Of a stretch of DNA of 64,000 nucleotides, positions 35,905 to 47,010 are shown piece by piece; within the stretch, counting starts at the first letter, position 1, and each line of letters opens with the position of its first letter. The stretch spans positions 25,515,385 to 25,579,384 of the forward strand of contig CM070594.1 in the NCBI GenBank assembly GCA_036346395.1, read 5' to 3'. The DNA is from Hsuehochloa calcarea (Eukaryota; Streptophyta; Magnoliopsida; Poales; Poaceae). The notes under the pieces are model-generated. The model had not been told where the DNA came from. It was given only the letters and a program-made list of their open reading frames with translations, and ran no database searches. Position numbers and translations under genes: made by a program.

Positions 35905-36529
35905 CCTAGCCCTGAATTTGGATTTTCCTAGGTAGTCGTACACAGTGATGTTAATAGTTGGAGGTAGCTCCAATAAAAAATAAGTATAAGGTGGAGATAA
36001 TCTTTACCATTATAAATTTTGCACAGTATCTCTTTAATAAAATATGATTTGGTTAAAATGTTAAGTCATAGGACTCTCTAATAATGGTAATTGAAAATAT
36101 TGCTTTTAGCCAATAAAAGAACCCGAGCCATCTTTGTTAAAGCTTTGCATGTATATTATTGCAATCTGTGTGTTGGCTCACGAGCGCGGTTGTTTGTACT
36201 CATCCTCGCTCTTTCCCCCAAACCTTAAAAGCAGGAAATCAAGGACACTACGTGTATTTCGAGGATCTAGATGTTGATGGCCAAGAACTAGGTCACGAAC
36301 CCCAGTCGGCTGCCTGTGGGCATGCCCTGAGGGTCCCACCTGTATGAAGTTTTTCGTTTCCACTGCTGCTTTTAATGATTTTGGCCTGATCGGCTCATGA
36401 GTAAGTCCACTACCATGATATGTTTTTGATGTTCAGTAATGTAACTGTAAGCACTACATACTAATCCAGGGAATAGTGCGGTGGAATCACAAAGGATTCT
36501 AGGTTGATATAATCTGGGCCCGACAGAAC

Positions 36530-36540
36530 TGGTATCAAAG
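36530..36540 (+). promoter_or_regulatory. Primer binding site of the zinc-knuckle element
   Basis: The sequence tggtatcaaag lies 4 bp after the LTR end gggcccgaca. It is close to the tRNA-Met complement tggtatcagag. Confidence 0.7.
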
Positions 36541-37233
36541 TATATCGACTGTAGGTCGTGACCTTAGTTAGCATGGCTATTAGTTTCGTGGCAAGAATTA
36601 TTTCTGCAAAATCTATTTGCAAAATATAAGTATTATGCCTTCTTCTTATCCCTCCTAGATCTATACCTTGCCTTGGCAAAATTTTAAATTTTAATCGCTC
36701 ACCTCGAAATTCAAAATTGCCAATTTCTAGGACTTCTGTAAACCCCTTTTGCGGGCATCTTGAAAACCTATTTTGGGCAACAAAAAAAGAGGAGAATCAT
36801 TTGCAAAATGCATTTTTGAAACTCTTTCCGAAAAGCTTGATCTTCCGGGAGGATTTCCAAACAAATTAACTTCTTACCAAACGTGTTCTAAAAATACGTC
36901 TTGGTTTCACAAATAGTCAAAACTTTTTTCCTAAAGTCTTTCCCAAAATGGCTTCTCTCAAAAGTTTATCTACTTATCAAAAATTTATTCCAAAATTTTG
37001 TGTTTGAAAACGCCTTTGGAAAGATCCTTCTTGTCGTAAAGCTCTATTTTGAAAAATATATGTATATATCTTTTGAAAAGAAACTTGATTTCAAAGTTAC
37101 CCCTAAAACTCAGCCTCAGTATTTGAAAAATCCAAACTCGTTTCCAAGAACTTGCTTTTAAAAAACCAAAAAGCTTTCGCCTAACCCCACTCCGCAAGAA
37201 TTACCTGGGAGAAGCTGTCACCTTGAAGACAAC

Positions 37234-37968
37234 CATGACACTACACTGGGAGGACCCAAAAAGGCTATCACTTGCTTCTATTGCAGAAATACAAGACACT
37301 ACGCCAACATATGCCCCCAGAGGAAGCAATGCCAAGAAATCAAATGTTTCTATTGCAACAACCTAGGACACCATGTGCCCAGATGTCCCCAACGGAATCT
37401 TGAAGGACCAGCAAGGAATGCCATCACCACTAACCACAGCCTCGGCAAAGAGGAACTTATCAAGAGCCTCAGCAAGGAGCAAGCTGTGCCTGCCAAAGTT
37501 CTACTACCAGACCTGGAAACTCCACCAAATGCTACATGCCTTGAATGTGGCAAGACAGGATATGCCGCCCAATTATGTCCTCGAATATGACAAGTTGCAA
37601 GAGGAGCATGCTTCACATGTGGGAAAACTAGACACTATTGCTACGCATGCATAGTCCCGTACTGTCCCTGCTATAAGGAACACCACCAATCAGAAGACTG
37701 CCCTATGAACCAAGTAGCATCCATGCGTTGTGGAGAAAAAGGGCATCCGGCAGACTAATGCTGCGTAAATTGCCCGAACTGCGATGAGGACCATCACCTA
37801 GGTGAATACACGATGAGTAAAGTCACATACTTTCTCTGCGAAGGACAATACCACTGCCCCAAAGACTGCTCCCTATGCCTATTGCTGACCAAGGCAACCG
37901 AGTTGCAATGGACAAGTTTCCAAGCCGTTGTGAGACTAGTCATGAATGGAGTTAGCAAAGACAACTAG
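37234..37968 (+). pseudogene. CCHC zinc-knuckle-array protein of the non-autonomous element
   Basis: From ATG 37234 the frame is open to TGA 37588-37590 and continues in the same frame past TAA 37756 to a final TAG at 37968. It contains three canonical C-x2-C-x4-H-x4-C knuckles (CFYCRNTRHYANIC, CFYCNNLGHHVPRC, CFTCGKTRHYCYAC). About five decayed ones include CLECGKTGYAAQLC, with Tyr at the His position. Such knuckles bind nucleic acid in gag nucleocapsids and CNBP-like proteins. No capsid, protease or RT is present. It may package the element RNA or be the nucleocapsid remnant of a deleted gag; I cannot tell which. Confidence 0.65.
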
Positions 37969-38337
37969 TATCGGGCACCCTTCATTTTAAGGGGGTTAGT
38001 TAGGCTACACAGAAGTGTTGAGATACCTCAATGATGAACGAATGCTATCCAACCTTTCGACACTTTGAATACAGCAATAAGAAACAACCAACACCTGGGA
38101 GAAACAAGCAACTAGCTCTCCACGATGAAGTGAAGATAACTCCGACCTACCTAGAATAACAAGGTTTCTCTATGTTTTCCTTCCTCTACAAGTCTTAACC
38201 TACTTTGTGCAGATTCTCTCTCCCGACTGCTCCAAAGAAAGGACATTGTGCCGAATAAAACCCTGGAACCTGTTGCTGGCCAATTTTAGCCCCACCTCCT
38301 TATATTCTACCAAAATCTTGGGGTCGAGATTCATTTT

Positions 38338-38350
38338 AAGGGGAGTGGGA
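38338..38350 (+). promoter_or_regulatory. Polypurine tract of the zinc-knuckle element
   Basis: The sequence aaggggagtggga lies 2 bp before the TGTAACATCCC start of the 3' LTR. Confidence 0.7.
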
Positions 38351-38352
38351 TT

Positions 38353-38876
38353 TGTAACATCCCAAAGTTGGGACTTGTTGAAAATAAAAAGAAAGTTAAA
38401 TCTTTATTTAATTTTTGTTGGTATTCGTAATTTTCGGCGTTTATTGGAGGATCTTATTTTGGTTTTTGCCAAACAAGTTTTGTAATAAAATGAATCCGGG
38501 AAACAAGAGCCAAATAATTGGAAACTAATTTGAGCATAATTTGAAATTGGATTTCCAAACCAAAAATTGATATCCAAAAATAAAAGTAAATGAAGAGAAA
38601 AAATGTTGGAACATTAAAATTTCGCATCTAAGTAATTGAAGTCGAGAGTTCAAATTGGATTTCAAACTCAAATCTCATTTAAAATTCAAAATCCATCTTG
38701 TGGGCATTCTTTTTCTCTCCCTTTTCCTCCCTATCACTTCCAGCCGACCCCTACTCCTCTTTTTCCTCTCTCTTCCTTCTTCCTCCCTGCTTCCTCTATG
38801 TGGCCCAGGATGGCCATGCCGCACATGCCTATCCCGCCTGCCTCACCTGCCTTGCCCTCACCCGGTTGCCTGCCCA
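38353..38876 (+). repeat. 3' LTR of the zinc-knuckle element, truncated
   Basis: It aligns with 30070-30540 from the start TGTAACATCCC through the C-rich promoter. The match stops near 38876, where a copia LTR in the opposite orientation begins. The rest of the LTR is not found beyond the copia element, so it was lost and not simply interrupted. Confidence 0.8.
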
Positions 38877-39056
38877 TAGAAATAGATCTATAGTTTGAAA
38901 GGATTTAGAAGAAGCCTAACGGGTGCATTATTGCATTGATCCTCATATATATAGATTACAAACATGTTAATAGTTTCTATCGATACAAGAAACTAGTTTA
39001 TATCTATACAAGATTACAAGAGATATTATCAGTTTATGAACAGTAAATGACCAACA
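38877..39056 (-). repeat. 3' LTR of the copia element
   Basis: Read on the minus strand it starts TGTTGGTCATTTACTG at 39056 and has a tatatatatga TATA-like tract at about 38943-38954. It ends near 38877. It is short (about 180 bp), as in some copia families. Its outer end is set by loss of similarity to the neighbouring gypsy LTR and could be off by a few bases. Confidence 0.6.
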
Positions 39057-39398
39057 ATATCTAAACTAGCCATAACCGAAGATGTGATTCGGTGCATGTG
39101 ATCTCAACTGAAGTCGCAAGGTCGGTTCGGCGGACTGAGAGATCGTCAGCAGAGCAGACGGTGAGACTGGAACAAAAGTCAAGAAACAATGAAGATGGCA
39201 GTCCCTTGGTGAAGATGTCAGCAAACTAGGACGCGGAAGGAACATGAAGAACTCAGATCTGTCACAAAAGCCACTTTATCGCACACATAATGAAGATCAA
39301 TCTCAATGTGCTTAGTGCATTGATGAAAAACTAGGTTGGTTGTCATGTAAACGACACTGACGTTGTCACAAAAACAATGGTGGCTTTAGATAGGGGAT
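39057..39398 (-). pseudogene. Copia RNase H, C-terminal end
   Basis: The minus-strand frame reads SHHCFCDNVSVVYMTTN, HQCTKHIEIDLHYV and the HLHQGTA remnant, typical of the end of copia RNase H. It continues from 52772 across the Tat element. A stop and a small frame change lie just after the junction. Confidence 0.75.
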
Positions 39399-40194
39399 TG
39401 ACGAGGATCTAATAATCCTCATTTTATCTTTTATCTATAATTCTTATTATGTGTAAATATGATGTCACATAGTCCCCAGAAGTACCCCTTATTTCTATAA
39501 GGGAGAGGCCTAACCATTGATTGTAAGTTCTTCTACAATCACCCCCATAGTCGTAAGTTCTTCTACGACTACATCATGGTCGTAAATCCTTCTCGACCAC
39601 TACATAGTCGTAAGTCCATCTCTCGATCACTACACAATCGTAGGTTCTTCTCACGATCGCTACCGATCGTAAGTCCTTCTACGACCAGGAAAACTACGAC
39701 CACCTTATAATCAAACCTACAGACGAGTAGGTCCAATTGATTAAGGAATCGAGCGGTCTACACGCACTATTATTCCGCGTATTAATGGTGTGTAAATACC
39801 CCATTATCTCGGAAGATAATTGCGGACGGCGTGAAGAAGTCAAGGCGCCGGTAATTCCGCCATCATCGCCTGTTACTACATTAATTAGGCACATCTCCGC
39901 AGACAAAAGCGGCTACTTCTTCACGACTATATAAGGGCATCAAAGAGAGACAAAGGGAAGGAGAACGACGGCAAACAAGGGCTAGTCAAGTAGAAACACA
40001 AGCACTATTCTCTGTAATAGTTTTAGTCCTTTCTTTGGATCATCAAGAATACCATACACGGGATTAGGGTTATTATTCTCTCGGAGAAGGCTGAACTGTC
40101 TAAACATCCGTGTCAATCCACTCTGCGTGATCTCATCCTTAGGAGACCCCGAATCAAATAATCTTTACGTAAGATCGGTTCTAATACACCGAGC
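39399..40194 (+). repeat. 5' LTR of the Tat element
   Basis: It starts TGACGAGGATC and has a TATA box tatataag at 39928-39935. It carries an array of short palindromes (gtcgtaagttcttctacgac type) at 39510-39700. Against the 3' LTR it lacks single bases in many CTGG/CCAG/CCTG contexts. Confidence 0.9.
39928..39935 (+). promoter_or_regulatory. TATA box of the Tat 5' LTR
   Basis: The sequence tatataag is repeated at 52495-52502 in the 3' LTR. Confidence 0.7.
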
Positions 40195-40195
40195 G

Positions 40196-40213
40196 GTTGG
40201 CGCCGTCAGTGGG
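40196..40213 (+). promoter_or_regulatory. Primer binding site of the Tat element
   Basis: The sequence ttggcgccgtcagtgggg follows the 5' LTR. A tggcgccgt-type site is common in Tat and other plant gypsy elements. Confidence 0.65.
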
Positions 40214-40266
40214 GATCTTAGGTAATCTCTTGTCAACATACTCTCTTTTCCAATCTCATGCAAGCA

Positions 40267-42400
40267 TGGCGGGAGGATGGAACGAGGAGAACTGGTTCGA
40301 CTTGGCGGTCTGTGACGTCGACATGGATGCGGTTTCGACTACGAGCCGAGTGATGCATCCGCCGATGGTGATGTTCCTCGGAGATTATTCTCCAGAAACC
40401 ATCCCATCAATGGAGTTGAGGAGGATCCTTATCCCCACAACGATCGCCCAACAGAGGAGCCAATTCCTCCAAGGACAAGGGTCAATCCGACGTAACCGCA
40501 CCCGGGAGGACTCACGACACAATGAGAGTTTTCCTCTAAGTGTCCAAGTTCCCTTAAGGCGGTCCGCACAGTGAGACAAGTCCCGAAGCCACCATTCCGA
40601 GGACTCCACAAAGATCTTGTGATCCTATCTCTCGGGGTAACTCCGGAGATAGTGGGATCAAGCATGCTTTTCCTACGAATACGACCGTCTCTCCGCAGAT
40701 CTCATTTGCGGACGGAGCGATTATAACCGGAATTCCCCTACGGAGGATTACTCCAAGTCGCCAGATGGTGTCTCTCGAGCACTCCTCAAGCGGGAGGCCT
40801 CAAGCGCAAGTGAGAATCATCAGCGGGAGGTCTTCGTCCTTCCTCAAATCGAGTCAACCTCATGGAGGGCGAAATGAGAACCCTCCCGAAGATCACGACT
40901 GCGCCTCCTCGTAGTAATGGCAAGGGAACCACCGCGACAGAGAGAACCAACACTGATGAAGCGAGAGAAATCCTCGACATTCTCGCACTCCATCGAGAAG
41001 GCCTCAAAGATCCGACGGGAGGATTTTGAGGTCATCAGAAGAAAGAAAATTGCAGCCCGAAGAACTGCTGGGCGCATTCAATATCGATCCACGGAGGTAC
41101 AAGAACTCCGGGACATCAACGACTTGCTTGAGAATCCCAATCAAGAGCTTGCTCGAACGCCAGATACGATCTCTTTGCCGAGGAGATTGCGCAAAGGCTT
41201 CAACTGTGATGACAAGACCGGAAGTACCTCGTCAACAACATTCGTGTAGTCGTAGTAATGCGACTTCTTCACTACTGATCAATCGAATATTTCTGCGTAG
41301 GAATCGACACGGTCATAAGTCACATCGATCTCCTATTGGAGAAATACTTTTCGATCGGTGATGATCAAGTAGCCCTCAGGAGGTGATCAATCACTACTCC
41401 GCAAAGAAATTCAACGGTGGATTACGAGGAGTATTCCCCAAGGCGAGACCTACAATGTAACATGTCACTGTTGTTAGGGTATCGTCGTATACGATCACTG
41501 GCGACATTAACCCTTCTTTTCTACAAAGAAGGCGTCAAGAAGTAATTACGGATGCGGGCATTTTCGCCGACCTTGAGCGATTCATTGGCCACCTCATTTT
41601 CGACCGGTGAACATGGAGAAATTTGATGGATCTCAAAATCCCATCGAAGTTTCTTCAGATCTATACAACATTTGTCCGAGCAAGCAGGAGGAGGTGAGCA
41701 CGTAATGGCGAATTACCTTCCAAGCGTGCTCGAAGGATCCGCTCGATCGTGGTTATTAAACCAACCACTCGAGTCGATCTACTCTTGGCAACACCTCGTG
41801 ATCTTCTACAGCAAATTTCCAAGGCACATACAACCGCATACGGAAAGGAAGGCGACTTGCACCGGATCAAGCAGAACAACAACGAGACTTTGCGTCAATT
41901 CATCAAACGCTTTAGTCGGGTTCAGTAACTCAATTAGGAAATTTCGACTCCTCCGTGATCGTGGCTTTTAAGCAAGGAGTCCGTAGTAGAAGAATAACAG
42001 AGGATATTGCTTTAAATCCTCCCAACACCGCTTCCGAGCTCTTTGAGATGGCCGATCGATATGCAATCGCTTCGAGGCGGTCGAGTGGAATAACACTATC
42101 GATCGAGAAACACACGCTCGAGAGCCGGTGAGGTTGATAAGGACAAAAAGCAAAAAGTCCAAGAAGAAAATAAAAGTCAAAAGCCACAAACTAGTGGTTT
42201 CAAGGAGGTTTTGGTAGTAAAGATAGAGAGCCCCAAACCACCAAGTCGAACCCCGATCAAGGCAAAGGTAAGCTATACGATCGTAGGAAGCGACAAACCA
42301 AGATGGTGTCCTTTTCATAAAAGGAAGGACATGACCTCAAGAATCGCCGAAGTTTTCCAAAGAAAGCTCGAGGACTACTACAACTAACAAAGCACCGCTC
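40267..42400 (+). pseudogene. gag of the Tat element (degraded)
   Basis: A start ATG at 40267 (MAGGWNEENWFDLAV) is followed by broken frames. The recognisable retrotransposon gag core lies at 41700-41920: ANYLPSVLEGSARSWLLNQP, then a WQHLVIFYSKFPRH stretch, then a frame change and NNETLRQFIKRFSRV. This is the capsid-type region found in plant gypsy gag. It is basic downstream, and I saw no clear CCHC knuckle. Confidence 0.7.
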
Positions 42401-42639
42401 CCTACTCGGCGGTGTAGGACATACGAGTGGTCAAGTCGCCGATGATGAGGAGATGCCATTCCAAGATCCGCACCATACCGTTGAGCATATCTATGGAGGA
42501 TCATCTAAGCATACGACTCAAACGACAACTTAAAGTGCGGACGAGAGGTAAATTCCATACATACTCCTCTTGTCAATAAATTACGAAGTGGTGGAAGTTA
42601 CCATCTCTTTTGAAAGGACGATCGCCCGATCACTATGAG

Positions 42640-43090
42640 TCGATCAGTCGATTTCGATTGTGGTCGAACCCACCATCAACAACTGTCGGGTAAATCGAGT
42701 GTTAGTTGATGGTGGCAGTTCTTTGAACATATTATTTGCCAAAGCCCTGGATGAGATGCAAGTACCGGGACAAAGGTAAGGCTTGACGATATTCCTTCCA
42801 TGGAATCGCATCAGGGGTCTTGACCAAACCCATTGGCCAAGTTTCTCTTCCTTTAACATTTGGCTCGCCAAGTAATTTCAGGACAGAGAAAGTCTCCTTT
42901 GATGTGGTCGATTTCGATACGGCATATAACGCCATACTCGGACGACCAACTTTGGCAAAATTCTTAATGGCTACTCATTATGGGTATCAATGTCTTAAGA
43001 TGCCAGGTCCCAAAGGAGTGATCACAATTCAATGTGACAAAAGATGGCGTATAGTCTGCGATCACGATCCTCGAGATGGTTGGTCAAATA
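42640..43090 (+). pseudogene. Aspartic protease of the Tat element
   Basis: At about 42696-42726 the plus strand reads RVLVDGGSSLNIL, the retropepsin active-site region in the D-G-G-S form known from many grass gypsy elements. It is followed by LPLTFGSPSNFRTEKVSFDV, DTAYNAILGRPTLAKF and MATHYGYQCLKMPGPKGVI, the second half of this protease type. One frame change splits it near 42780. It would cleave the gag-pol polyprotein. Confidence 0.7.
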
Positions 43091-43359
43091 CCAACTCGAG
43101 ATGAAAGTCGACCGACTAGCAAGTCGAAGCCTAAAGCTGCACCAAAGCCGAACGACCAAGTCAAAGAGGTTCCTCTGGACGCAGAGAAACCCTCGAAGAC
43201 TGTTCGCATTGGGGAGACTTCCGATCCCAAATAGGAAGACGCCCTCATTACCTTCCTCCGAGCTAACGCAGATGTCTTGGCGTGGCAAACATCCGACATG
43301 CCCGAGTCCCTGTGGAGGTGATCGAGCACGAGGCTAGCTTTACTACCGATAAAGTACCG

Positions 43360-44310
43360 TAAAACAAAAATTACGGAGATTTGCCCCTGATCGACGAGAT
43401 GCTATTAAATCAGAATTGGATAAGCTACTTAAGGCAGGCTTTATAAGAGAAGTCAATCACCCAGAGTGGTTGGCTAACCCTGTAATGGTCAAAAAGTCAA
43501 ACGGCAAATGGCGTATGTGCGTAGACTTTACTGATCTTAATAAAGCTTGTCCAAAAGATGATTTCCCTTTACCTCGTATTGATCAGCTGGTTGATTCTAC
43601 TGCGGGTTGTGAAATATTGAGTTTTTTAGATGCATATTCTGGTTATCACCAGATCAATATGTGTCTAAACGATGAAGAAAAGACCGCATTCATTACTCCA
43701 TTTGGTACCTTTTGTTATATCAAAATGCCATTTGGTCTAAAGAATGCCGGTGCTTCTTTTCAACGCTTAATGCAATCGACTTTTCATCTCAATTAGGCCG
43801 AATTTGGAAGCCTATGTTGATGACCTAGTCGTAAAAGCATTAAGAGATTTAATCATATCAGCGACCTACAAGAAACATTCGACAACCTCGTAAAGCACCA
43901 TTTAAAACTTAATCCAGAGTGTGTGTTTGGAATTTCTTCAGAAAATTGCTTGGATTCCTAGTATCCGAGCGAGGAATCGAAGCAAATCTGAAAAAATAAA
44001 GGCCATCCTCGGATCGACCTCCAAACACAAAAAGGAAGTCGTAAACTCCTTTGGGTGCATGGCGGCTTTAAGTCGTTTCATCGCACGACTAGGAGAAAAG
44101 GACTACCTTTCTTTAAACTTCTCAGGAGACATGAAGGTTTTGAGTGGTCGAACGAGGCAAACATTGCCTTTGAGGATGTCAAGAGGTATCTTTCGAGTGC
44201 TCCTGTTCTGGTTTCTCCAAAGCCAGAAGAGACGCTCTTAATTTACCTAGCTGCCACGCCACAGCAAAGAAAGCGCGATCTTGGTCGAGAACGTGAAAAC
44301 GCATAACGAC
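43360..44310 (+). pseudogene. Reverse transcriptase and first RNase H of the Tat element
   Basis: 43416-43796 is open and encodes the RT fingers and palm: LLKAGFIREVNHPEWLANPV, RMCVDFTDLNKACPKDDFPL, the SGYHQINM segment and FGLKNAGASFQRLMQ. A frame change near 43795 precedes the catalytic YVDD at 43813-43824. 44050-44290 continues with the thumb and first RNase H (EDVKRYLSSAPVL then LLIYLAATPQ). It would copy element RNA into DNA. Few changes separate it from an open frame. Confidence 0.85.
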
Positions 44311-44451
44311 CGGTTTACTACGTAGCGAAGTTTTACGGGCCTAAGGAGCGTTACCCTCAGTCCAAAACTTCGTATGCCCTCCTCATGTCTTCGAGGAAAT
44401 CTGCGGCATTATTTTCAGCGCACAAAATAGTCTGTCTGTGTCGAGTTTCCT

Positions 44452-44973
44452 TTGGGAGCAATCCTCCATAATAAGGAAACAATGGACGCATGGCAAAATG
44501 GTCGGTCGAACTTGGGAGTTCGACCTCCATTCGTGTCCCGAACGGCCATAAAATCCCAGATCTTGGCAGACTTTGTCGCCGAATGGACAAATCCTGAACC
44601 TGTTCGGGATCCCCAGTACGATTCCCACGACCAGTGGATGATGTACTTTGACGGGTCACTTACTTTAAGTGGCTCGGGGGCTGGGGTGGTCCTGGTATCT
44701 CCTACCGGAGAAACCTTAAAGTATGCCATACAATTAAACTTTCAGGCCACTAACAATGTGGCAGAATACGAAGGTTTGCTAGCTGGCATACGAGCTGCGA
44801 AAGCACTCTCGATTCGTCGACTACTCGTGAGAGGAGACTCTCAACTAGTCGTGAATCAAATTGGGAAAGAGTACCAATGCTCTAACTCAACAATGGCTCG
44901 GTACTTATCAGAAGTACGTAAGCTAGAAAAACATTTTTTAGGTTTCGAGGTACAATTTATCCTCGAAGGATAA
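44452..44973 (+). CDS. Second RNase H (archaeal-type, RVT_3-like) of the Tat element
   Basis: A 174-residue open frame. It includes ADFVAEWTNPEP, the active-site start MMYFDGSLTLSGSGAG (D near 44650), NNVAEYEGLLAGIRAAKAL with the catalytic E, and RRLLVRGDSQLVVNQI with the second D. This D-E-D layout is RNase HI-like. A second RNase H domain after the ordinary one marks the Tat lineage. The first 40 residues are probably a connection; the ORF is part of the pol polyprotein and the start is arbitrary. Confidence 0.8.
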   Translation: MGAILHNKETMDAWQNGRSNLGVRPPFVSRTAIKSQILADFVAEWTNPEPVRDPQYDSHDQWMMYFDGSLTLSGSGAGVVLVSPTGETLKYAIQLNFQATNNVAEYEGLLAGIRAAKALSIRRLLVRGDSQLVVNQIGKEYQCSNSTMARYLSEVRKLEKHFLGFEVQFILEG

Positions 44974-44999
44974 TTTCCTCATGCACCAACTTGCTCGGA

Positions 45000-46336
45000 T
45001 GGCTTCTTCCGATCCATAATACCAAAAGGAGTTTTCTTGGAGCAACTCCAAAACCGTCTCAGTCGAAGAACCGAGACACCTCCTCTTGAGATGGCCTCAT
45101 TAGATTACGAGGATACGGATGACTCCCATCTACGAGTATCTTTGCAAGGGTTCCGTGCCAAGATGATCTTGAGGCGATCGATTATCCGAAAAGCCAAAAT
45201 GTATACTTTGGTTGAAGGAGTCCTCTATAAACGAGGAACCCAAGGGATACTCATGCGATGCATTCCGCAAAACGAAGGAATAACACTCCTTCACGATATA
45301 CACAGTGGCATCTGTGGGACGCATGCTTCCTACAGAACATTAGTTGGTAAAGCCTTTCGACAAGGTTTTTACTGGCCTACAGCCCTGTACGATGCTAAAG
45401 AGGTGGTTAAAAAGTGTGTCCAGTGCCAATTTCATGGTAGACAGATACACCAACCAGCTCAAGCATTACAAACAATACCTCTTTCTTGGCCTTTTGCGAC
45501 CTGGGGGCTTGATATCCTAGGACCGTTTCCCAAAGCTCCAGGAGGTTTCGAATTCCTTTTTGTGGCTATTGACACGTTCACAAAATGGATCAAGTGAACT
45601 CAGAATCGGGATAACAACTAAGCAAACAAAAGGTTCATGATGAGAAGCGTAATTAGTCGATTTGGAGTACCAAGTCGGATAATTACAGACAATGGTAAAC
45701 AATTCGCAAGTGCAAAATTTCAGGAATTTTGCGACGAGTTGGGTACCAAGTTATGCTATGCTTCTGTTGCACATCCCCAAAGTAATGGGGCGGTTGAACG
45801 TGCAAACGGCCAAATAATGCGAGGAATTAAAACTCGAGTCTTCGATCACTTGTTAGCGCTCGGGGCTTGGGTACAAGAATTACCTTCCATATTATGGGCG
45901 TTCAGACAACCACCAATCGAGCAACAGGAGAAACACCATTTTTCTAGTGTTGGAGTCGAAGCCATGCTTCCTCCGAGCTAAAATTGCGGTCGACACGAGT
46001 TGAAACCTTCAACAACTCAGACCAGAACAACTTCGAGCAGATGACATTAACCTACTCGAAGAGAGGAGAAACCTAGCCTTAATTCGTTCGGCAGTCTACC
46101 AACAAGCCCTGCGCAGATACTATGATCGTAAGGTCCAACCTCGCAGCCTTGCTGTAGGTGACTTGGTATTGAGGCTCTGCCAATCCAAGTCTAACCGGAA
46201 TAAACTTTCCCTAAATGGGAAGGTCCTTACACGAGGGTCGAAGTAACTCGGCTGTGGTGTGACGACTAGCAATGGAAGATGGGCGAGTTCTCTCAAACTC
46301 TTGGAACATCGACGATTCACGCAAATTCTATGTGTG
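45000..46336 (+). pseudogene. Integrase of the Tat element
   Basis: 45037-45597 is open and carries the HHCC zinc-binding region (LLHDIHSGICGTH.. and KKCVQCQFHGR) and the first catalytic Asp in WGLDILGPFPKAP. A break of about 40 bp follows. 45637-45981 carries the second Asp in RIITDNGKQFAS and the Glu in NGAVERANGQIMRG, completing DDE. 46060-46336 reads the C-terminal RYYDRKVQPRSLAVGDLVL stretch and beyond. It inserts element DNA. The main breaks are near 45600 and 45985. Confidence 0.85.
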
Positions 46337-46424
46337 ACCGATTTCTCAAGCAATAAAAGTCCGAGTTCTTTCTACCTCTTTTTGCCTTATTTTGAGTAGT
46401 GCTTTTTAATCTTTCGACTATGAT

Positions 46425-47010
46425 ATGAAAACACCGATTTTTTTGGCCTAAAAGCGAGAAACGTCATCCGACGAAACTTCTCCTCTCTCGCATGTGGTTA
46501 CGCCCACTAGAAGGAATTTCAAGCATTGACTCGTTACTCATTTTTTTGCCAATACAAAGAGCCGGGTTCTATCCATCGAAATGTTCTCAAAGCCAACTCT
46601 CTCAATCTTAGTCTATTTTTTCACCAATTCAAAAATATTCTAAGTAGAGTACACTTTCTTACATTTGTTCGACCACCTTTGATGTACTCGATTTGTTTTA
46701 ACTGGTGAAGGAAGAAACACACCTAGTCGAAGTCTTTCCTCTCGCATGTGGTCTCCCCACTAGAAGGAAACTTCCTAGCGCCGCTCGCCTCCTACTTTTG
46801 CTCTTCGAAAAGACTTATCAAGTCCACCAAAAAAGGACGAACGAATTACTAAAGTCCTCTAAGACGTCTGTTTAACTCAAGTTGCTGTTCTTGGTTCGAT
46901 TAAACTAGTCGGAAATGAAAACATCACCTAGTCGAAGCCTTTCCTTTCTCAGACGTGGTCACGCCCACTAGAAGGAACTTCCTAGTGTCGAGTCGTTTTA
47001 CTCTTTCGAC
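46425..47010. repeat. Three tandem copies of a spacer of roughly 200-230 bp between pol and the antisense gene
   Basis: A ctcgcatgtggt..cccactagaagga core recurs near 46487, 46745 and 46955, each preceded by cgaa(g/a)..tttcct and followed by actcgtt/gagtcgtt-like sequence. Imperfect, non-coding. Confidence 0.7.

Larger units (their letters stand above)
30070..36525 (+). repeat. 5' LTR of the zinc-knuckle element (contains a nested solo LTR)
   Basis: It starts TGTAACATCCC, matching the 3' LTR at 38353, and ends gggcccgaca before the primer binding site. It has a C-rich promoter (30420-31600), a possible splice donor gtgagt at 31325, and a 37 bp tandem duplication near 32632-32710 (cttctttggatttatttgg unit). 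The conserved block lies at about 33630-33765. ORFs in 30351-31653 on both strands are chance products of the C-rich promoter. Confidence 0.8.
30070..38876 (+). mobile_element. Non-autonomous gypsy-like LTR element with giant LTR and zinc-knuckle interior
   Basis: The 5' LTR is 30070-36525, including a nested 2.07 kb solo LTR, leaving about 4.4 kb of its own sequence. The interior is only 36526-38352 and has a primer binding site, a polypurine tract and one degraded reading frame of CCHC knuckles, without pol. The 3' LTR is truncated after 524 bp. Large LTR and pol-less interior recall non-autonomous rice families related to RIRE3/RIRE8 (Spip, Squiq) or large retrotransposon derivatives; that link is inferred from architecture. 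Confidence 0.75.

Noticed and set aside
39510..39700. Short regularly spaced repeats considered as a CRISPR array
   Set aside because: The repeats are palindromic, without unique spacers of constant length, lie within an LTR of a plant retroelement and recur in its other LTR.
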